Positions 35,266 through 45,599 are shown, counted from the first letter of the stretch. The stretch is DNA of 64,000 nt from Pelomonas sp. Root405 (GCF_001425165.1 NZ_LMDU01000002.1:1-64000); one strand, 5' to 3'. The notes: generated by a model not told the origin, from the sequence alone. Program-made: numbers and translations.

Positions 35266-37853
35266 GTCCAGTCATCCTTCCGGCACAGGCCGCGGGCCTC
35301 GCAGTAGTCACAGGTCTTGCCTTCACCGAGGGCGGGCAGCGGAGCGCCATCGCGCATGGCCATCAGGTCGGCTTGCAGACCGTCGCGCAGGGCCAGCGCG
35401 GTGTCGCTGACGTCTTCGTGCGGCAGCAGCGCGATGCCCTTGCCGTCGTCGAGCACCAGGTAGGCGGCCTGCAACCCCGTCTCTGCGCCCATCAGCAACG
35501 CGTAGGTGGCAAGCTGGGTGTCCTCCAGTTTCGCGGTCACCTTGTCCTTCAGGCCCTTCGCATCGCCGGTCTTGTAGTCCAGCAGCCAGGTCTGGCCCGC
35601 GCGGTCGTCATCGATGCGGTCGATGCGGCCTTTGAGCAGCAAGCCGTCCAGCGGCGCGTCGAACGGCTTGCAGTCGCGATCCACCTCGCCGGCCGCATAG
35701 CTTTGGCCACGGGCCTCGGCTTCGGCCAGCCAGGCGAGATAGAGCGGCCTCAGCCGCTCGAAGGCGGCGGTGAAGGGCAGGAAGTCGGCCGCATCCAGCC
35801 ACGCCAGCTCGGCATCGGCCGCGGCGCGCAGGGCGGCATCGTCGTCACCGCCATCACGCGACTCGTGGAAGCGCTTCAGCACGGCGTGCAGCCAGGTGCC
35901 GTAGTCGCGCTTGGTCGCCTCCTGCTCCAGCTCGTCGGCTTCGCGCAGGCCGAGCAGCGCACGGCTGAAGAACTGGTAGGGGCAGTTGCGCAGCGCCTCG
36001 ATGGCGCTGGCGCTGAGGGCCGCCGGCAGGCGCCCCTGGGCGGTTGCAGCGGCGCGGTACTGTGGCCGGCCGCGCGGCGTCAGCAGCTCGCGCTCGTCGA
36101 CCCAACGGTCCAGGGCACGGCCGCTGGCCAGCCGCTCCAGCAGCGGGCTCGGCGGCAATGGCTCGGCACCGGCGAAGGCACAGCGCAGCAGCGTCAGCAC
36201 TGGCGCTCGCAACAGTTGCGCAAAGCCCAGGGCTTCGGCCTCTCGGCGGTCAGAAAGGCTGGGCAGGCCCAGTGCGGCCGCGTCGGCATCGGCCAGCAGG
36301 CCGGTCTGGGGGTTCACGGGGCCCAGCGTGGCGGCATCTGCGCCTGGCAGCACGATGGCGCCAAACGGCCGCAGCATCGCGCGAGCCAGCGGCGTGATGA
36401 TCACTTCGGCAGTGCCCGGTTCTTCGGTGGGCTCGAACTGAGCGGCCTCCAGGCTGTCATCCACCCAGGCAAGAAATTCCTCGGGTCGCAGCCGCGTCTG
36501 CGCCAGCGCATGTTCATGCGCACTGCCGGCCCAGGGGTTGCGCGAGATCCACAGCGTCTCCAGCAAGGCCTCGCCGCCTTCAACCTCGGCCAGCGAGCCA
36601 AGGCCGTTCAGCGCCTGACCCAGGCCCAGCAGCCAGCCACCCAGCGTGCGAGCGCCGCCCGCGAGCGGCTCCAGCTGACAGCGCGCCCGCTGCCAGACTG
36701 CGCCGGTAGCAGGCGGCAGAGTGGCCGCGTCGAGCTGGGCGGCCTGGCGCCAGCCGAAGCGGCGGCAGCGGGATTCCAGCCCGTTCAGGCCCCCGACGTC
36801 CCAGCCCGCCGTCAGCGGCGACTTCAGCCAGGCCAGCCAGTCGTCCACCACGCCACCCGACAGCGCTGCGCGCAGCAGGGCCATCAGCGCGGCAGCGGCA
36901 GGCGTGGTGGCCAGCGTCCAGCCGGTTTCGTCATGCACGGGCACGCCCTGGCGCGCCAGCAGCGCCCGTACGCGGCGGATGGCGACGCGGTCCTGGGCCA
37001 GCAGCGCAACCGGCCGGCGGCCGGCATTGAGATGCTGGACAACGGCCGTGGCGGTCTGCTCGGCCAAGGTCTCGAAATCGTCTGCCACTGCCTCCTCCAC
37101 ATGCGCGGCAGGCGTGAAGCCCAGCCAGGCCTGGTCGAGGTCCAGTTCGGCATCCAGGCAAAGAGCCGGCGCGTCGCCCGCGAGCAGGGCCTGGGCCAGC
37201 GGGTCGGGCCCACCGGCGCGCAGCCAGATCCAGGCGCTGGGCCGCAGTGCGAACAGCGTGTCCGTGGCGGGTTGGCGGTCATCACTGGCCACCCAGGCCA
37301 ATGCGACCTGGGCCAAGGCGCGCTCCAACAGGCCGGGGCCGGCGTCCAGAGCGGCGAGCCGCTGTTGCGCGGCACTCAGGAACGCAGGCCGCTCGGTCGG
37401 CGGCACCTGGGCCGCGGCGCGGGCCAGCGCCTGGGCGGTGTCGACCAGCCGGGCGAGCGCCACGCGGTAGTCGCGCGCACTGCTGCGCTTGAGCGGCTGC
37501 ACCCAGCTCTGGTCGGCGAGCAGCCGGTCCGCCGTGAAGACGTCAATGGCGGCATCGCCGGAGAGCTGGTCGGGCGCGGCCAGCGCGGTAGGCGCCAGCG
37601 TCGAGGCCAGGCTGCGGCTGGTGGTGATGCGCGGCTGCCAGCCGCCCTGGGCCAGCCATGCGCGGCGCGCCGGCGCGATCTGCTGCGCGAAGGGCAGCAG
37701 CAGCACGGCGTCACGCGCGGCGGCGCCCTGCCCCGCCAGCCAGTCGGCGCTGACGGCCGCCACGCGGCGCCAGAACCCGTCGATGTCTTCACCCGGCACG
37801 AGGCCCAGCTTCAATGCTTGCAATTCAGGCCTCCCGCCCTCACGTCCTGCCAT
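35262..37853 (-). CDS. addB: AddB-type PD-(D/E)XK nuclease/inactive helicase subunit
   Basis: AddB carries an inactive helicase fold and a second nuclease domain held by an Fe-S cluster. The 863-residue product shows [19 protein letters not shown] in the helicase-like part and [20 protein letters not shown] at about residue 625. The nuclease motif is [20 protein letters not shown], followed by TGDAKG. The C-terminal [10 protein letters not shown] together with the upstream NCPYQF cysteine fits the four-cysteine cluster of AddB-type nucleases. No active Walker A was seen, as expected. It is coupled to addA. The start codon choice is tentative. Confidence 0.83.
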   Translation of the reverse strand: MAGREGGRPELQALKLGLVPGEDIDGFWRRVAAVSADWLAGQGAAARDAVLLLPFAQQIAPARRAWLAQGGWQPRITTSRSLASTLAPTALAAPDQLSGDAAIDVFTADRLLADQSWVQPLKRSSARDYRVALARLVDTAQALARAAAQVPPTERPAFLSAAQQRLAALDAGPGLLERALAQVALAWVASDDRQPATDTLFALRPSAWIWLRAGGPDPLAQALLAGDAPALCLDAELDLDQAWLGFTPAAHVEEAVADDFETLAEQTATAVVQHLNAGRRPVALLAQDRVAIRRVRALLARQGVPVHDETGWTLATTPAAAALMALLRAALSGGVVDDWLAWLKSPLTAGWDVGGLNGLESRCRRFGWRQAAQLDAATLPPATGAVWQRARCQLEPLAGGARTLGGWLLGLGQALNGLGSLAEVEGGEALLETLWISRNPWAGSAHEHALAQTRLRPEEFLAWVDDSLEAAQFEPTEEPGTAEVIITPLARAMLRPFGAIVLPGADAATLGPVNPQTGLLADADAAALGLPSLSDRREAEALGFAQLLRAPVLTLLRCAFAGAEPLPPSPLLERLASGRALDRWVDERELLTPRGRPQYRAAATAQGRLPAALSASAIEALRNCPYQFFSRALLGLREADELEQEATKRDYGTWLHAVLKRFHESRDGGDDDAALRAAADAELAWLDAADFLPFTAAFERLRPLYLAWLAEAEARGQSYAAGEVDRDCKPFDAPLDGLLLKGRIDRIDDDRAGQTWLLDYKTGDAKGLKDKVTAKLEDTQLATYALLMGAETGLQAAYLVLDDGKGIALLPHEDVSDTALALRDGLQADLMAMRDGAPLPALGEGKTCDYCEARGLCRKDDWT

Positions 37854-37967
37854 GTTGCGGTCAACCTCGCGACCGTCCGGACAAAGTGGCTATGTCACAA
37901 TGATTTTGCCTATTCGGACGGCGCCTTCGCGGCGACCGCCAACCCTTTGAGGCCAAGGAATCCTCCC

Positions 37968-38297
37968 ATGAGCAGCGAACTGATCAAACATGTTTCCGAC
38001 GCGTCCTTCGACGCCGACGTCATCCAGGCGGGCAAGCCCGTGCTGGTGGACTACTGGGCCGAATGGTGCGGGCCCTGCAAGATGATCGCGCCCATCCTGG
38101 ACGAGGTCGCCACCGGCTACGGCGACAAGCTGCAGGTCGCCAAGATGAATGTCGACGAGAACCGTGAAGTGCCGGCCAAGTTCGGCATCCGCGGCATCCC
38201 GACACTGATGCTGTTCAAGGACGGCCAGCTGGCCGCCACCAAGGTCGGCGCCCTGTCCAAGGCCCAGTTGACCGCCTTCCTCGACGCGAACCTATAA
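37968..38297 (+). CDS. trxA: thioredoxin 1
   Basis: Trx is the cytosolic disulfide reductase that serves ribonucleotide reductase, PAPS reductase and other partners. The 109-residue product has the active site WAEWCGPCK, the cis-proline region [14 protein letters not shown], and a normal length. AAGGAA lies upstream of ATG 37968. Its stop codon overlaps the -10 box of the rho promoter, and rho follows, as in many proteobacteria. Confidence 0.97.
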   Translation: MSSELIKHVSDASFDADVIQAGKPVLVDYWAEWCGPCKMIAPILDEVATGYGDKLQVAKMNVDENREVPAKFGIRGIPTLMLFKDGQLAATKVGALSKAQLTAFLDANL

Positions 38298-38298
38298 T
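38268..38298 (+). promoter_or_regulatory. rho promoter inside the end of trxA
   Basis: TATAAT at 38293-38298 is a perfect -10 that contains the trxA stop codon TAA. TTGACC at 38268-38273 is a good -35, with a slightly long 19-bp spacer. Initiation near 38305 would give a rho leader of about 235 bases. The leader begins with a 9-bp stem (CTGCTGCGG at 38307-38315 with 38342-38350). A palindrome GGGTTCC-AA-GGAACCC lies at 38369-38384. rho genes are commonly autoregulated through their leader, which fits this arrangement. Confidence 0.7.
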
Positions 38299-38540
38299 CG
38301 CGCCAACTGCTGCGGTGTTGACCGCGCCTCCCGGCGCCTCGCCGCAGCAGCCAAAGCCAACACGCCCCGGGTTCCAAGGAACCCAGCCAGCGTGGTCTCG
38401 GCCCCCCTCCCTCCACTTGGTTAGTTGTCGAATCCGCGCCGTTCGCTGTTTGAACGGCCCGTCATTCGCTCAGCATGGGACGGCCGTGGAATCGTCGTTG
38501 CGCCTTGGCTGGCGCTGCGACCCCTGACGGGTGTCCACCC

Positions 38541-39806
38541 ATGCATCTTTCCGAACTCAAAGCCCTTCACGTCTCCGCCCTCATCCAGATGGGCGAGGAG
38601 CTGGAGATCGACAACGTCACGCGCCTGCGCAAGCAGGAGCTGATGTTCGCCATCATGAAGAAGCGCGCCAAGGCCGGCGAGCAGGTCTTCGGCGATGGCG
38701 TGCTTGAAGTGCTGCCCGACGGCTTCGGCTTCCTGCGCTCGATCGAGGCCAGCTACATGGCATCGACGGACGACATCTACCTGTCGCCCAGCCAGATCCG
38801 GCGCTTCAACCTGCACACCGGTGACCTGGTGGAAGGTGAAGTGCGCGTCCCCAAGGATGGCGAGCGCTACTTCGCGCTGGTCAAGGTGGACCGCGTCAAC
38901 AACCAGACGCCGGAGGAGAGCAAGAACAAGATCATGTTCGAGAACCTGACGCCCTTGTTCCCCAAGGAGCAGTTCAAGCTCGAACGCGAAGGCTACAAGG
39001 CTGATGAAAACATCACCGGTCGCATCATCGACCTGGTGGCGCCCATCGGCAAAGGCCAGCGCGCGCTGATCGTCTCGCAGCCCAAGACCGGCAAGACCGA
39101 GATGATGAAGAGCCTGGCGCATGCGCTGGTGGCCAACCATCCGGACTGCCACCTCATCGTGCTGCTCGTCGACGAGCGCCCCGAGGAAGTGACAGAGATG
39201 ATCCGCACCGTGCGCGGCGAAGTCATCAGCTCGACCTTCGACGAGCCGGCCGCCCGCCACGTGCAGGTGGCCGAGATGGTCATCGAGCGCGCCAAGCGCC
39301 TGGTGGAGCTGAAGAAGGACGTGATCATCCTGCTGGACTCGATCACCCGCCTGGCGCGCGCCTACAACAACGTGCTGCCCAGCTCGGGCAAGGTGCTGAC
39401 CGGCGGCGTTGACGCCAATGCTCTGCAGCGCCCCAAGCGCTTCTTCGGCGCGGCCCGCAACATCGAGGAAGGCGGCTCGCTGACCATCATCGGCACCGCG
39501 CTGATCGACACCGGCTCCAAGATGGACGAGGTCATCTACGAAGAGTTCAAGGGCACCGGCAACTGCGAGATCCACCTGGACCGCCGCATGGCCGAGAAGC
39601 GCGTCTACCCTTCGCTGCTGATCAACAAGTCGGGTACGCGCCGCGAGGAGCTGCTGCTCAAGCCCGAGATCCTGCAAAAGAGCTGGATCCTGCGCAAGCT
39701 GCTCTACAACATGGACGAGATCGAGGCGATGGAGTTCATCCTCGAGAAGATGAAGGCGTCGAAGAACAACCATGATTTCTTCGACATGATGCGGCGCGGC
39801 GGGTAG
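38541..39806 (+). CDS. rho: transcription termination factor Rho
   Basis: Rho is the hexameric RNA-dependent ATPase that ends transcription at factor-dependent sites. The 421-residue product starts at ATG 38541 ([20 protein letters not shown]). It has the RNA-binding cold-shock-like domain ([18 protein letters not shown]), Walker A in [13 protein letters not shown], Walker B in [16 protein letters not shown], and the R-loop region [20 protein letters not shown]. There is no N-terminal insertion. It lies between trxA and rpmE2, and its own terminator overlaps the next gene's -10 box. Confidence 0.98.
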   Translation: MHLSELKALHVSALIQMGEELEIDNVTRLRKQELMFAIMKKRAKAGEQVFGDGVLEVLPDGFGFLRSIEASYMASTDDIYLSPSQIRRFNLHTGDLVEGEVRVPKDGERYFALVKVDRVNNQTPEESKNKIMFENLTPLFPKEQFKLEREGYKADENITGRIIDLVAPIGKGQRALIVSQPKTGKTEMMKSLAHALVANHPDCHLIVLLVDERPEEVTEMIRTVRGEVISSTFDEPAARHVQVAEMVIERAKRLVELKKDVIILLDSITRLARAYNNVLPSSGKVLTGGVDANALQRPKRFFGAARNIEEGGSLTIIGTALIDTGSKMDEVIYEEFKGTGNCEIHLDRRMAEKRVYPSLLINKSGTRREELLLKPEILQKSWILRKLLYNMDEIEAMEFILEKMKASKNNHDFFDMMRRGG

Positions 39807-39841
39807 GCCCGGCACCCAGAATTAGCCAAACCGCAGCGAAG

Positions 39842-39862
39842 CCCGCTAGAATCGCGGGTTTT
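39842..39862 (+). terminator. rho terminator hairpin whose loop is the rpmE2 -10 box
   Basis: CCCGC (39842-39846) pairs with GCGGG (39854-39858), followed by TTTT. The 7-base loop is TAGAATC, which contains TAGAAT, a good -10 for the downstream rpmE2 gene 94 bases away. The two signals share the same 21 bases. The stem is short, so termination may be partial. Confidence 0.5.
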
Positions 39863-39945
39863 CCGCCCAGACAACCTTCGGAAAGTGCGTCGCCATCGCT
39901 ATGAAGCTTTGCGGCGTGGCTCCCGACCAGACCTAAGAGGTTCCC

Positions 39946-40197
39946 ATGAAAGAAGGCATTCACCCGAACTACCGCGACGTCGTCTTCGTCGACCAGTCCA
40001 ACGGTTTCCAGTTCGTGACGCGCTCGACGCTGCAGACCAAGGAATCCATCGAGATCGATGGCAAGAAGATGCCGCTGGTGAAGCTGGAAACCACCAGCGA
40101 GTCGCATCCCTTCTACACGGGCACGCAAAAGAGCATCGACAACCTCGGTGGTCGCGTCGAGAAGTTCCGCAACAAGTTTGCCCACCTCAAGAAGTAA
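39946..40197 (+). CDS. rpmE2: 50S ribosomal protein L31 type B (zinc-free form)
   Basis: This is a large-subunit protein of 83 residues, [20 protein letters not shown] to KFAHLKK. It has no cysteine, so it is the zinc-independent B type (RpmE2/YkgM class). AAGAGG lies before the start codon. In many bacteria this form replaces zinc-binding L31 under zinc limitation. Here it is in the rho-rpmE position normally held by the housekeeping copy, so it may be the only or main L31. A strong terminator follows. Confidence 0.95.
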   Translation: MKEGIHPNYRDVVFVDQSNGFQFVTRSTLQTKESIEIDGKKMPLVKLETTSESHPFYTGTQKSIDNLGGRVEKFRNKFAHLKK

Positions 40198-40229
40198 GCG
40201 GCTTGGCGGCTTGTGCCGCGTCAACCCAC

Positions 40230-40260
40230 AAGGGGCAGCTCAGGCTGCCCTTTTGTTTTT
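40230..40260 (+). terminator. intrinsic terminator after rpmE2
   Basis: GGGCAGC (40233-40239) pairs with GCTGCCC (40244-40250) around TCAG. It is followed by TTTTGTTTTT. Flanking A and T bases extend the stem. This is a textbook rho-independent terminator. Confidence 0.93.
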
Positions 40261-40324
40261 CTCGTCCCAATAAGACGCTGGGCGTGAAGCCGCCCTGCCA
40301 TTGCGGCCCTCTTTTGACGGCATC

Positions 40325-41995
40325 ATGCCGCCCGGCTCCATCGAACTTCAGCGCGTGAACCTCCCCACTCCCGCCATCGTCGCCGAGCGCGGCGTCGAAC
40401 GCCTGCCGCGGCTGGCGCTGCTGCTGCTGTGCGCCGCCTATGTGCTGCCGGGCATCTTCGGCCGTGACCCCTGGCGAAGCGCCGACCTGAGCGCCTTTGG
40501 CTTCATGGCCAGCATTGCCCAGGGTCACGCACCCTGGTGGCAGCCCGCCATCGCCGGCATCCCTGCCGAAGGCGGCCCCCTGCCCTACTGGCTGGGTGCA
40601 CTGGCGATCAAGGTCCTGCCCTTTCTGGACGCGCCCGTCGCTGCCCGGCTGCCTTATGCGCTGGTGCTCGTCGGTGTTCTCGTGGCCGTCTGGTATGCCT
40701 GCTTCCACCTGGCGCGCACGGATGCCGCCCAGCCGGTGGCTTTCGCCTTTGGGGGCGAGGCGCAGGCGGTCGACTACGCGCGCGCGCTGGCCGATGGCGC
40801 GCTGCTGGCGCTGATGGCCTCGCTGGGCCTGCTGCAACTGGGCCACGAGACGACACCCGAGCTGATGCAGTTGCTGGGCGTGTCCGTGTTCATCTACGGA
40901 CTTGCCGCAGCGCCCTACCGACGCCGCCGCTCGCGGCTGGCCGTGCTGCTGTCGCTGCCGGTGCTGGCCGCCAGCGATGCCCCCACGGTAGCCTGCGCAT
41001 TGGGCCTGCTGGGCGTTCTGCTCAACCACCGCTCCAGCTATGCGGAGGCCAAAGATCAGCGTGTCTGGCTGTTGGGCGCATTGACGCTGGCCGTGCTGGC
41101 CGCCTGGGCCTTTGACGGCTGGGCATGGCGCGCGCGAACAGGCCTGGATGTCGCCTCCTTTCTCAGCCTGCTGGCCTGGTTCTGCTGGCCGTCCGGGCCA
41201 CTGGCGCTTTGGACGCTGTGGCGCTGGCGCCGCCATGGCCTGAGGCGCCACATCACGGTACCGGCCATCGCCTTGCTGGTCCCGCTGGCTGCCTGTATTG
41301 GCATGGAAGGCTCTGACCGCGCGCTGCTGCTGGCCCTGCCTTCGCTGGCGATCCTGGCTGCCTTTGCGCTGCCGACGCTGACCCGCGGTTTTTCGGCCGC
41401 GGTGGACTGGTTCTCGGTGTTCTTCTTCAGCGCGGCGGCGCTGTTCTTCTGGCTCTACTACCTGTCCATGCACACCGGTTGGCCGCCGCGGCCGCTGGCG
41501 AACCTGCGTCGCCTGGCTGAAGGCTTCGAGCCTCGCTTCAGCCTGATGGCGCTGCTGCTGGCCATCGCTGCCACGGTGGCCTGGCTGGCGCTGGTTCGCT
41601 GGCGCACGGCCAGGCACCGTCATGCGCTCTGGAAAAGCCTGGCTCTTCCCGCAGGCGGTGTGGCGCTGGGCTGGTTGCTGGTGATGAGCCTGCTGCTGCC
41701 GCCGCTGGACTACGCGCGCAGCATGGCGCCCCTGGTGGCGCGGCTGAAGCTGCGCATGCCCGCGGATACCAACTGCCTGGCTGCGGCGGGCCAGAACCTC
41801 GCAACCCTGGCCGCGCTGGAATGGCATGGTGGCTGGCAGGTCCGCGGCCGCGGCTCGCTGGATTCATCTGGCTGTAGCCACGCCGTCATCAGCGCCGGCC
41901 AACCGACGCCGGCGGGCTGGCAGGTGATGGCCCAGGTGAAGCGCCCGACGGACCGCCGCGGCAGCGCCGGGTTGGTGCTACTGCGGAGGCTTTGA
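40325..41995 (+). CDS. ArnT-like/GT39-family membrane glycosyltransferase
   Basis: These polytopic enzymes move sugars from polyprenyl phosphate donors. The 556-residue product (ATG 40325; a TTG at 40301 is less likely) has about a dozen membrane helices. The N-terminal periplasmic-loop motif GIFGRDPWRSADLSAFGFMA corresponds to the acidic catalytic loop of ArnT-type proteins. HAPWWQPAIAGIPAEGGPLP is also typical. The C-terminal soluble tail has LRMPADTNCLAAAGQNLATL. It is a stand-alone gene that converges on phoR. The acceptor is unknown; lipid A or a glycoprotein are possible. Confidence 0.8.
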   Translation: MPPGSIELQRVNLPTPAIVAERGVERLPRLALLLLCAAYVLPGIFGRDPWRSADLSAFGFMASIAQGHAPWWQPAIAGIPAEGGPLPYWLGALAIKVLPFLDAPVAARLPYALVLVGVLVAVWYACFHLARTDAAQPVAFAFGGEAQAVDYARALADGALLALMASLGLLQLGHETTPELMQLLGVSVFIYGLAAAPYRRRRSRLAVLLSLPVLAASDAPTVACALGLLGVLLNHRSSYAEAKDQRVWLLGALTLAVLAAWAFDGWAWRARTGLDVASFLSLLAWFCWPSGPLALWTLWRWRRHGLRRHITVPAIALLVPLAACIGMEGSDRALLLALPSLAILAAFALPTLTRGFSAAVDWFSVFFFSAAALFFWLYYLSMHTGWPPRPLANLRRLAEGFEPRFSLMALLLAIAATVAWLALVRWRTARHRHALWKSLALPAGGVALGWLLVMSLLLPPLDYARSMAPLVARLKLRMPADTNCLAAAGQNLATLAALEWHGGWQVRGRGSLDSSGCSHAVISAGQPTPAGWQVMAQVKRPTDRRGSAGLVLLRRL

Positions 41996-42003
41996 CGGCG
42001 ACG

Positions 42004-43371
42004 TCAGTGGTCGGACAGGACCGCACCGCTGAACGCGGCTTCGTCGCCCAGGGCTGAATCGTTTTCCTGACGCACTCGCGCGGCCGGGAACACCAGGCGG
42101 AAGCGCGAGCCCTTGCCGACATCGCTCTGGATCATCAGCTCGCCGCCATGGCGCTGCATGACGTGCTTGACGATCGACAGCCCCAGGCCCGTGCCGCCGG
42201 TCTCGCGCGAGCGGCTGCCATCGACACGGTAGAAGCGCTCAGTCAGCCGCGGGATGTGTTCGCGCGCGATGCCCAGGCCGGTGTCGGCGACGGCCAGTTC
42301 GCCGCTGCCGCCATCGAGCAGCCGCCAGGCCACCTCGATCTCGCCGCCGTCCGGCGTATAGCGGACCGCGTTGTTGACGAGGTTGGCGATGGCACTGAGC
42401 AGTTCGCTCTCGATGCCGGCCAGTTCGACATGGGTCTGGGCCCTCAGGTGCAGCTGATGTCGTCCGGCCGACAGCGCTTCTGCGTCGGCGGCGATGCGCA
42501 GCAGCATGCTGTCGAGGGATACCCAACGGTCCGGTGCCGGCCGTGGGCTGCCCTCAAGCTGGGCCAGCGTCAGCAGGTCGGCCACCAGGGTCTGCATGCG
42601 CTGCGTCTGCTGGTTCATCAGGACCAGCACGCGCTCGCGCTCCACCGCCGTCAGCGGCAACGAATGCATGGTTTCGATGAAGCCTGACAGCACGGTCAAC
42701 GGCGTGCGGATCTCGTGCGACACATTGGCGACGAAATCGCGCCGCATCGCCTCGGAACGCACCCGCTCGGTGATGTCGAGCGACAGCACCAGCCGCATGC
42801 CCTCGCCGTACTCGCGCACGATGATGGACAGCGTGCCCGGGCCGCGGCCATTGCCAAGCACCAGCGCTTCGGCAAAATTGCCCGCTTGCAGGTAGGCCAC
42901 GAAGGCCGGCGCGCGCACGAGGTTGGTGATGCGCTGGCGCAGGTCGCGCTGCGGGTCCAGCGAGAAGTGATCGGCCGCGACGCGGTTGCACCAGACGATC
43001 TGCTCGTGCGAGTCCAGCATCAGCACGCCGTTGGGTGACGCCTCGATGGCAGACAGGAACTGGTCCAGCTCCAGCCGTCCGCGCGCCACGGCGCGTTCAC
43101 GGTCACGAACCGCGCGCTCTACGCGATAGCCCAGCTCACCCCACAGGCCGGTGTCGCGCGGCGCGTTGTCGAGCTGATTGCTGCGCAGCCAGTTCAACAG
43201 CCGGTTGCCACGCACTGCGTCCAACAGCAACACAAGGGCAACGCCCGCCGTGACCGCCGTTCCGAGACCCAGGCTGCCGATGCCCGTGACCTTTTCGACC
43301 ACCACACCAACGAAAAATCCGAACAGCGCGGCCCCAAGGGCCATCAGCAGCCGAGGTAGCAACCAGGTCAT
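42004..43371 (-). CDS. phoR: phosphate regulon sensor histidine kinase PhoR
   Basis: PhoR phosphorylates PhoB under phosphate limitation, held in check by PstSCAB-PhoU. The 455-residue product has two N-terminal membrane helices (residues 5-55) and a PAS domain (LSAIEASPNGVLMLDSHEQI). The H-box is FVANVSHEIRTPLTVLSGFI. The N-box and ATP lid are in ANLVNNAVRYTPDGGEIEV and RETGGTGLGLSIVKHVMQRH. It follows phoB by 16 bp and is the last gene of the pst-pho operon. Confidence 0.96.
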   Translation of the reverse strand: MTWLLPRLLMALGAALFGFFVGVVVEKVTGIGSLGLGTAVTAGVALVLLLDAVRGNRLLNWLRSNQLDNAPRDTGLWGELGYRVERAVRDRERAVARGRLELDQFLSAIEASPNGVLMLDSHEQIVWCNRVAADHFSLDPQRDLRQRITNLVRAPAFVAYLQAGNFAEALVLGNGRGPGTLSIIVREYGEGMRLVLSLDITERVRSEAMRRDFVANVSHEIRTPLTVLSGFIETMHSLPLTAVERERVLVLMNQQTQRMQTLVADLLTLAQLEGSPRPAPDRWVSLDSMLLRIAADAEALSAGRHQLHLRAQTHVELAGIESELLSAIANLVNNAVRYTPDGGEIEVAWRLLDGGSGELAVADTGLGIAREHIPRLTERFYRVDGSRSRETGGTGLGLSIVKHVMQRHGGELMIQSDVGKGSRFRLVFPAARVRQENDSALGDEAAFSGAVLSDH

Positions 43372-43387
43372 GTACTGCCGATGGGCC

Positions 43388-44089
43388 TCAAGCGGAGAGC
43401 GCGCTGCTCTGTTGTGTCAGCCGGTAGCCCGCACCGCGGACGGTTTCGATCATGCGCGCGCATTGCACCCGCTCCAGCGCCTCGCGCAGCCGCTTGACAT
43501 GGACGTCGATGGTGCGTTCCTCGATGAAGACATGGTCGCCCCAGACACGGTCCAGCAATTGCGAGCGGCTGTGCACGCGCTCGGGGTGCGTCATCAAGAA
43601 ATGCAGCAGGCGGAACTCGGTCGGACCGAGCTTGACCTCGGTGCCATCCCGGCTGACGCGGCGCGTGCCCGGGTCCAACAGCAAGGGGCCCACTTCAACC
43701 GCACTGTCCAGCGCCTCGGGCGCCTTGCGGCGCAGCACGGCGCGGATGCGGGCCAGCAGCTCATTGGTCGAGAACGGCTTGGCGACATAGTCGTCGGCAC
43801 CGGCGTCCAGCCCGGCGACCTTGTCGGCTTCCTCGGCGCGCGCCGTCAGCATGATGATCGGCAGCTCCTTGGTCCGGGACGCGCCGCGCCATTGGCGGGC
43901 GAGCGCCACGCCGCTTTGGCCCGGCAGCATCCAGTCCAGCACGACCAGGTCGGGCAGCACGCGGTCGACCTCGTATTGCGCCGCGCTCGCGGTACCTGCC
44001 AGCGTGACCTCGAAACCCGCGTGGCGCAGATTGATGGAGATGAGTTCGGCGATGGCCGATTCGTCTTCGACGACAAGAATCCGGCTCAT
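43388..44089 (-). CDS. phoB: phosphate regulon response regulator PhoB
   Basis: PhoB activates Pho promoters by binding tandem 11-bp Pho boxes. The 233-residue product starts at ATG 44089 (MSRILVVEDESAIAELISIN). It has the receiver phosphoacceptor in PDLVVLDWMLPGQSG and the conserved lysine in VAKPFSTNELLARIRA. The winged-helix output domain has LGPTEFRLLHFLMTHPERVH and RTIDVHVKRLREAL. It begins 2 bp after the phoU stop. Its likely binding sites are annotated upstream of pstS and of the fasciclin gene. Confidence 0.97.
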   Translation of the reverse strand: MSRILVVEDESAIAELISINLRHAGFEVTLAGTASAAQYEVDRVLPDLVVLDWMLPGQSGVALARQWRGASRTKELPIIMLTARAEEADKVAGLDAGADDYVAKPFSTNELLARIRAVLRRKAPEALDSAVEVGPLLLDPGTRRVSRDGTEVKLGPTEFRLLHFLMTHPERVHSRSQLLDRVWGDHVFIEERTIDVHVKRLREALERVQCARMIETVRGAGYRLTQQSSALSA

Positions 44090-44091
44090 GT

Positions 44092-44799
44092 TCAACGCAC
44101 CATCGTTTCGACGGCTTCGGGACTGTTGTGCCGCACGTCCTGGCCCTTGACCACGTAGATGACGACCTCGGCCAGGTTCTTGGCATGGTCGCCGACACGT
44201 TCGATGGCCTTGGCTACGAACACCAGGTCGATGGACGACGAGATCGTGCGCGGGTCTTCCATCATGTAGGTGATGAGCTTGCGCAGCAGGCCGTCAAACT
44301 CCTTGTCGATGGCGTCGTCGTGCTTGAGCACATCGAGCGCGCGCTCGACATCCAGGCGGGCGAAGGCGTCCAGCGCCTTGCGCAGCTGGGCGGTGGCCAG
44401 TTCGGCTTCGAAGCTGAGGTCGGACATCGGCACGCGCAGGCGGCTCGACACGCCGCTGGCCACCAGGCGCTGCACGGTGCGGGCGATGCGCGCGGCCTCG
44501 TCGCCGACGCGCTCGAGGTTGGCGATACTCTTGGAAATCGCGATCAGCAGGCGCAGGTCGCGGGCCGTCGGCTGGCGGCGCGCGATGATGGTCGAGAGAT
44601 CGTGGTCGATCTCGACTTCCATCGTGTTGACGCGGCCTTCGCGCGCCAGCACTTCATCCGCCGACTCGGGGCTGAAGTCCTTGAGCGCCTGCACGGCCTG
44701 GGCCACCTGGGCTTCCACCAGGCCACCCATTTCCAGCACGCGAGTCGAAATGCCGCTGAGTTCAGCGTCGAACTGGGTCGAGAGATGCTTGTCCACCAT
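44092..44799 (-). CDS. phoU: phosphate transport regulator PhoU
   Basis: PhoU links the Pst transporter to PhoR and represses the regulon when phosphate is sufficient. The 235-residue helical protein has the duplicated PhoU domain (MGGLVEAQVAQAVQALKDFS, AISKSIANLERVGDEAARIA in the first half; VFVAKAIERVGDHAKNLAEV in the second). The E/DxxxD metal-binding motifs are in the VGDEA and VGDHA segments. AGGAGG precedes ATG 44799. pstB lies 14 bp upstream. Confidence 0.97.
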   Translation of the reverse strand: MVDKHLSTQFDAELSGISTRVLEMGGLVEAQVAQAVQALKDFSPESADEVLAREGRVNTMEVEIDHDLSTIIARRQPTARDLRLLIAISKSIANLERVGDEAARIARTVQRLVASGVSSRLRVPMSDLSFEAELATAQLRKALDAFARLDVERALDVLKHDDAIDKEFDGLLRKLITYMMEDPRTISSSIDLVFVAKAIERVGDHAKNLAEVVIYVVKGQDVRHNSPEAVETMVR

Positions 44800-44813
44800 A
44801 CCGTCCTCCTTGA

Positions 44814-45599
44814 TCAGCCGAAGCGGCCGGTGATGTAGTCCTCGGTGTCCTTGCGCTTGGGCTTCATGAAGAGCTCAGCGGTGGGACCGAATTCAATCAG
44901 GTCGCCCAGGTACATATAGGCGGTGTAGTCGGAGCAGCGCGCAGCCTGCTGCATGTTGTGCGTGACGATGGCCACCGTGTAGTCGGTCTTGAGCTCATGG
45001 ATGAGCTCTTCGATCTTGCCGGTCGAGATGGGGTCCAGCGCCGAGCACGGCTCGTCGAGCAGCAACACCTCGGGCTTGATCGCGATACCGCGTGCGATGC
45101 ACAGGCGCTGCTGCTGGCCGCCGGAGAGGCCCGAGCCACTCTGGTTCAGCTTGTCCTTCACCTCGCCCCACAGCGCCGCCTTCTTCAGCGCCCATTCGAC
45201 GCGCTCATCCATCTCCACGCGCGGCAGCGTCTCGAACAGGCGCACGCCGAAGGCAATGTTGTCGTAGATGGACATCGGGAACGGCGTGGGCTTCTGGAAG
45301 ACCATGCCGATCTTGGCGCGCACCAGCGAGACGTCTTCGCCGCTGGACAGGATGTCCTCGCCATCCAGCAGGATCTGGCCCTCGGCGCGCTGCTCAGGGT
45401 AAAGCTCGAACATGCGGTTCAACGTGCGCAACAGCGTCGATTTGCCGCAGCCCGACGGGCCGATGAAGGCGGTGACCTTCTTCTCCGGGATGTCGAGATT
45501 GATGTTCTTCAGCGCGTGGAAACTGCCGTAGTAGAAGTTCAGGTTGCGCACCGCGAGCTTGGCTCGCTCGCCCACGGGCGTTTCGATCTTGGCGTCCAT
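44814..45599 (-). CDS. pstB: phosphate ABC transporter ATP-binding protein PstB
   Basis: This is the ATPase of the high-affinity phosphate importer. The 261-residue product (ATG 45599) has Walker [18 protein letters not shown], the signature [16 protein letters not shown] and Walker [14 protein letters not shown]. The switch histidine is in [16 protein letters not shown], and [10 protein letters not shown] is the usual PstB C-terminus. AAGGAT precedes the start. It follows pstA by 9 bp. Confidence 0.98.
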   Translation of the reverse strand: MDAKIETPVGERAKLAVRNLNFYYGSFHALKNINLDIPEKKVTAFIGPSGCGKSTLLRTLNRMFELYPEQRAEGQILLDGEDILSSGEDVSLVRAKIGMVFQKPTPFPMSIYDNIAFGVRLFETLPRVEMDERVEWALKKAALWGEVKDKLNQSGSGLSGGQQQRLCIARGIAIKPEVLLLDEPCSALDPISTGKIEELIHELKTDYTVAIVTHNMQQAARCSDYTAYMYLGDLIEFGPTAELFMKPKRKDTEDYITGRFG

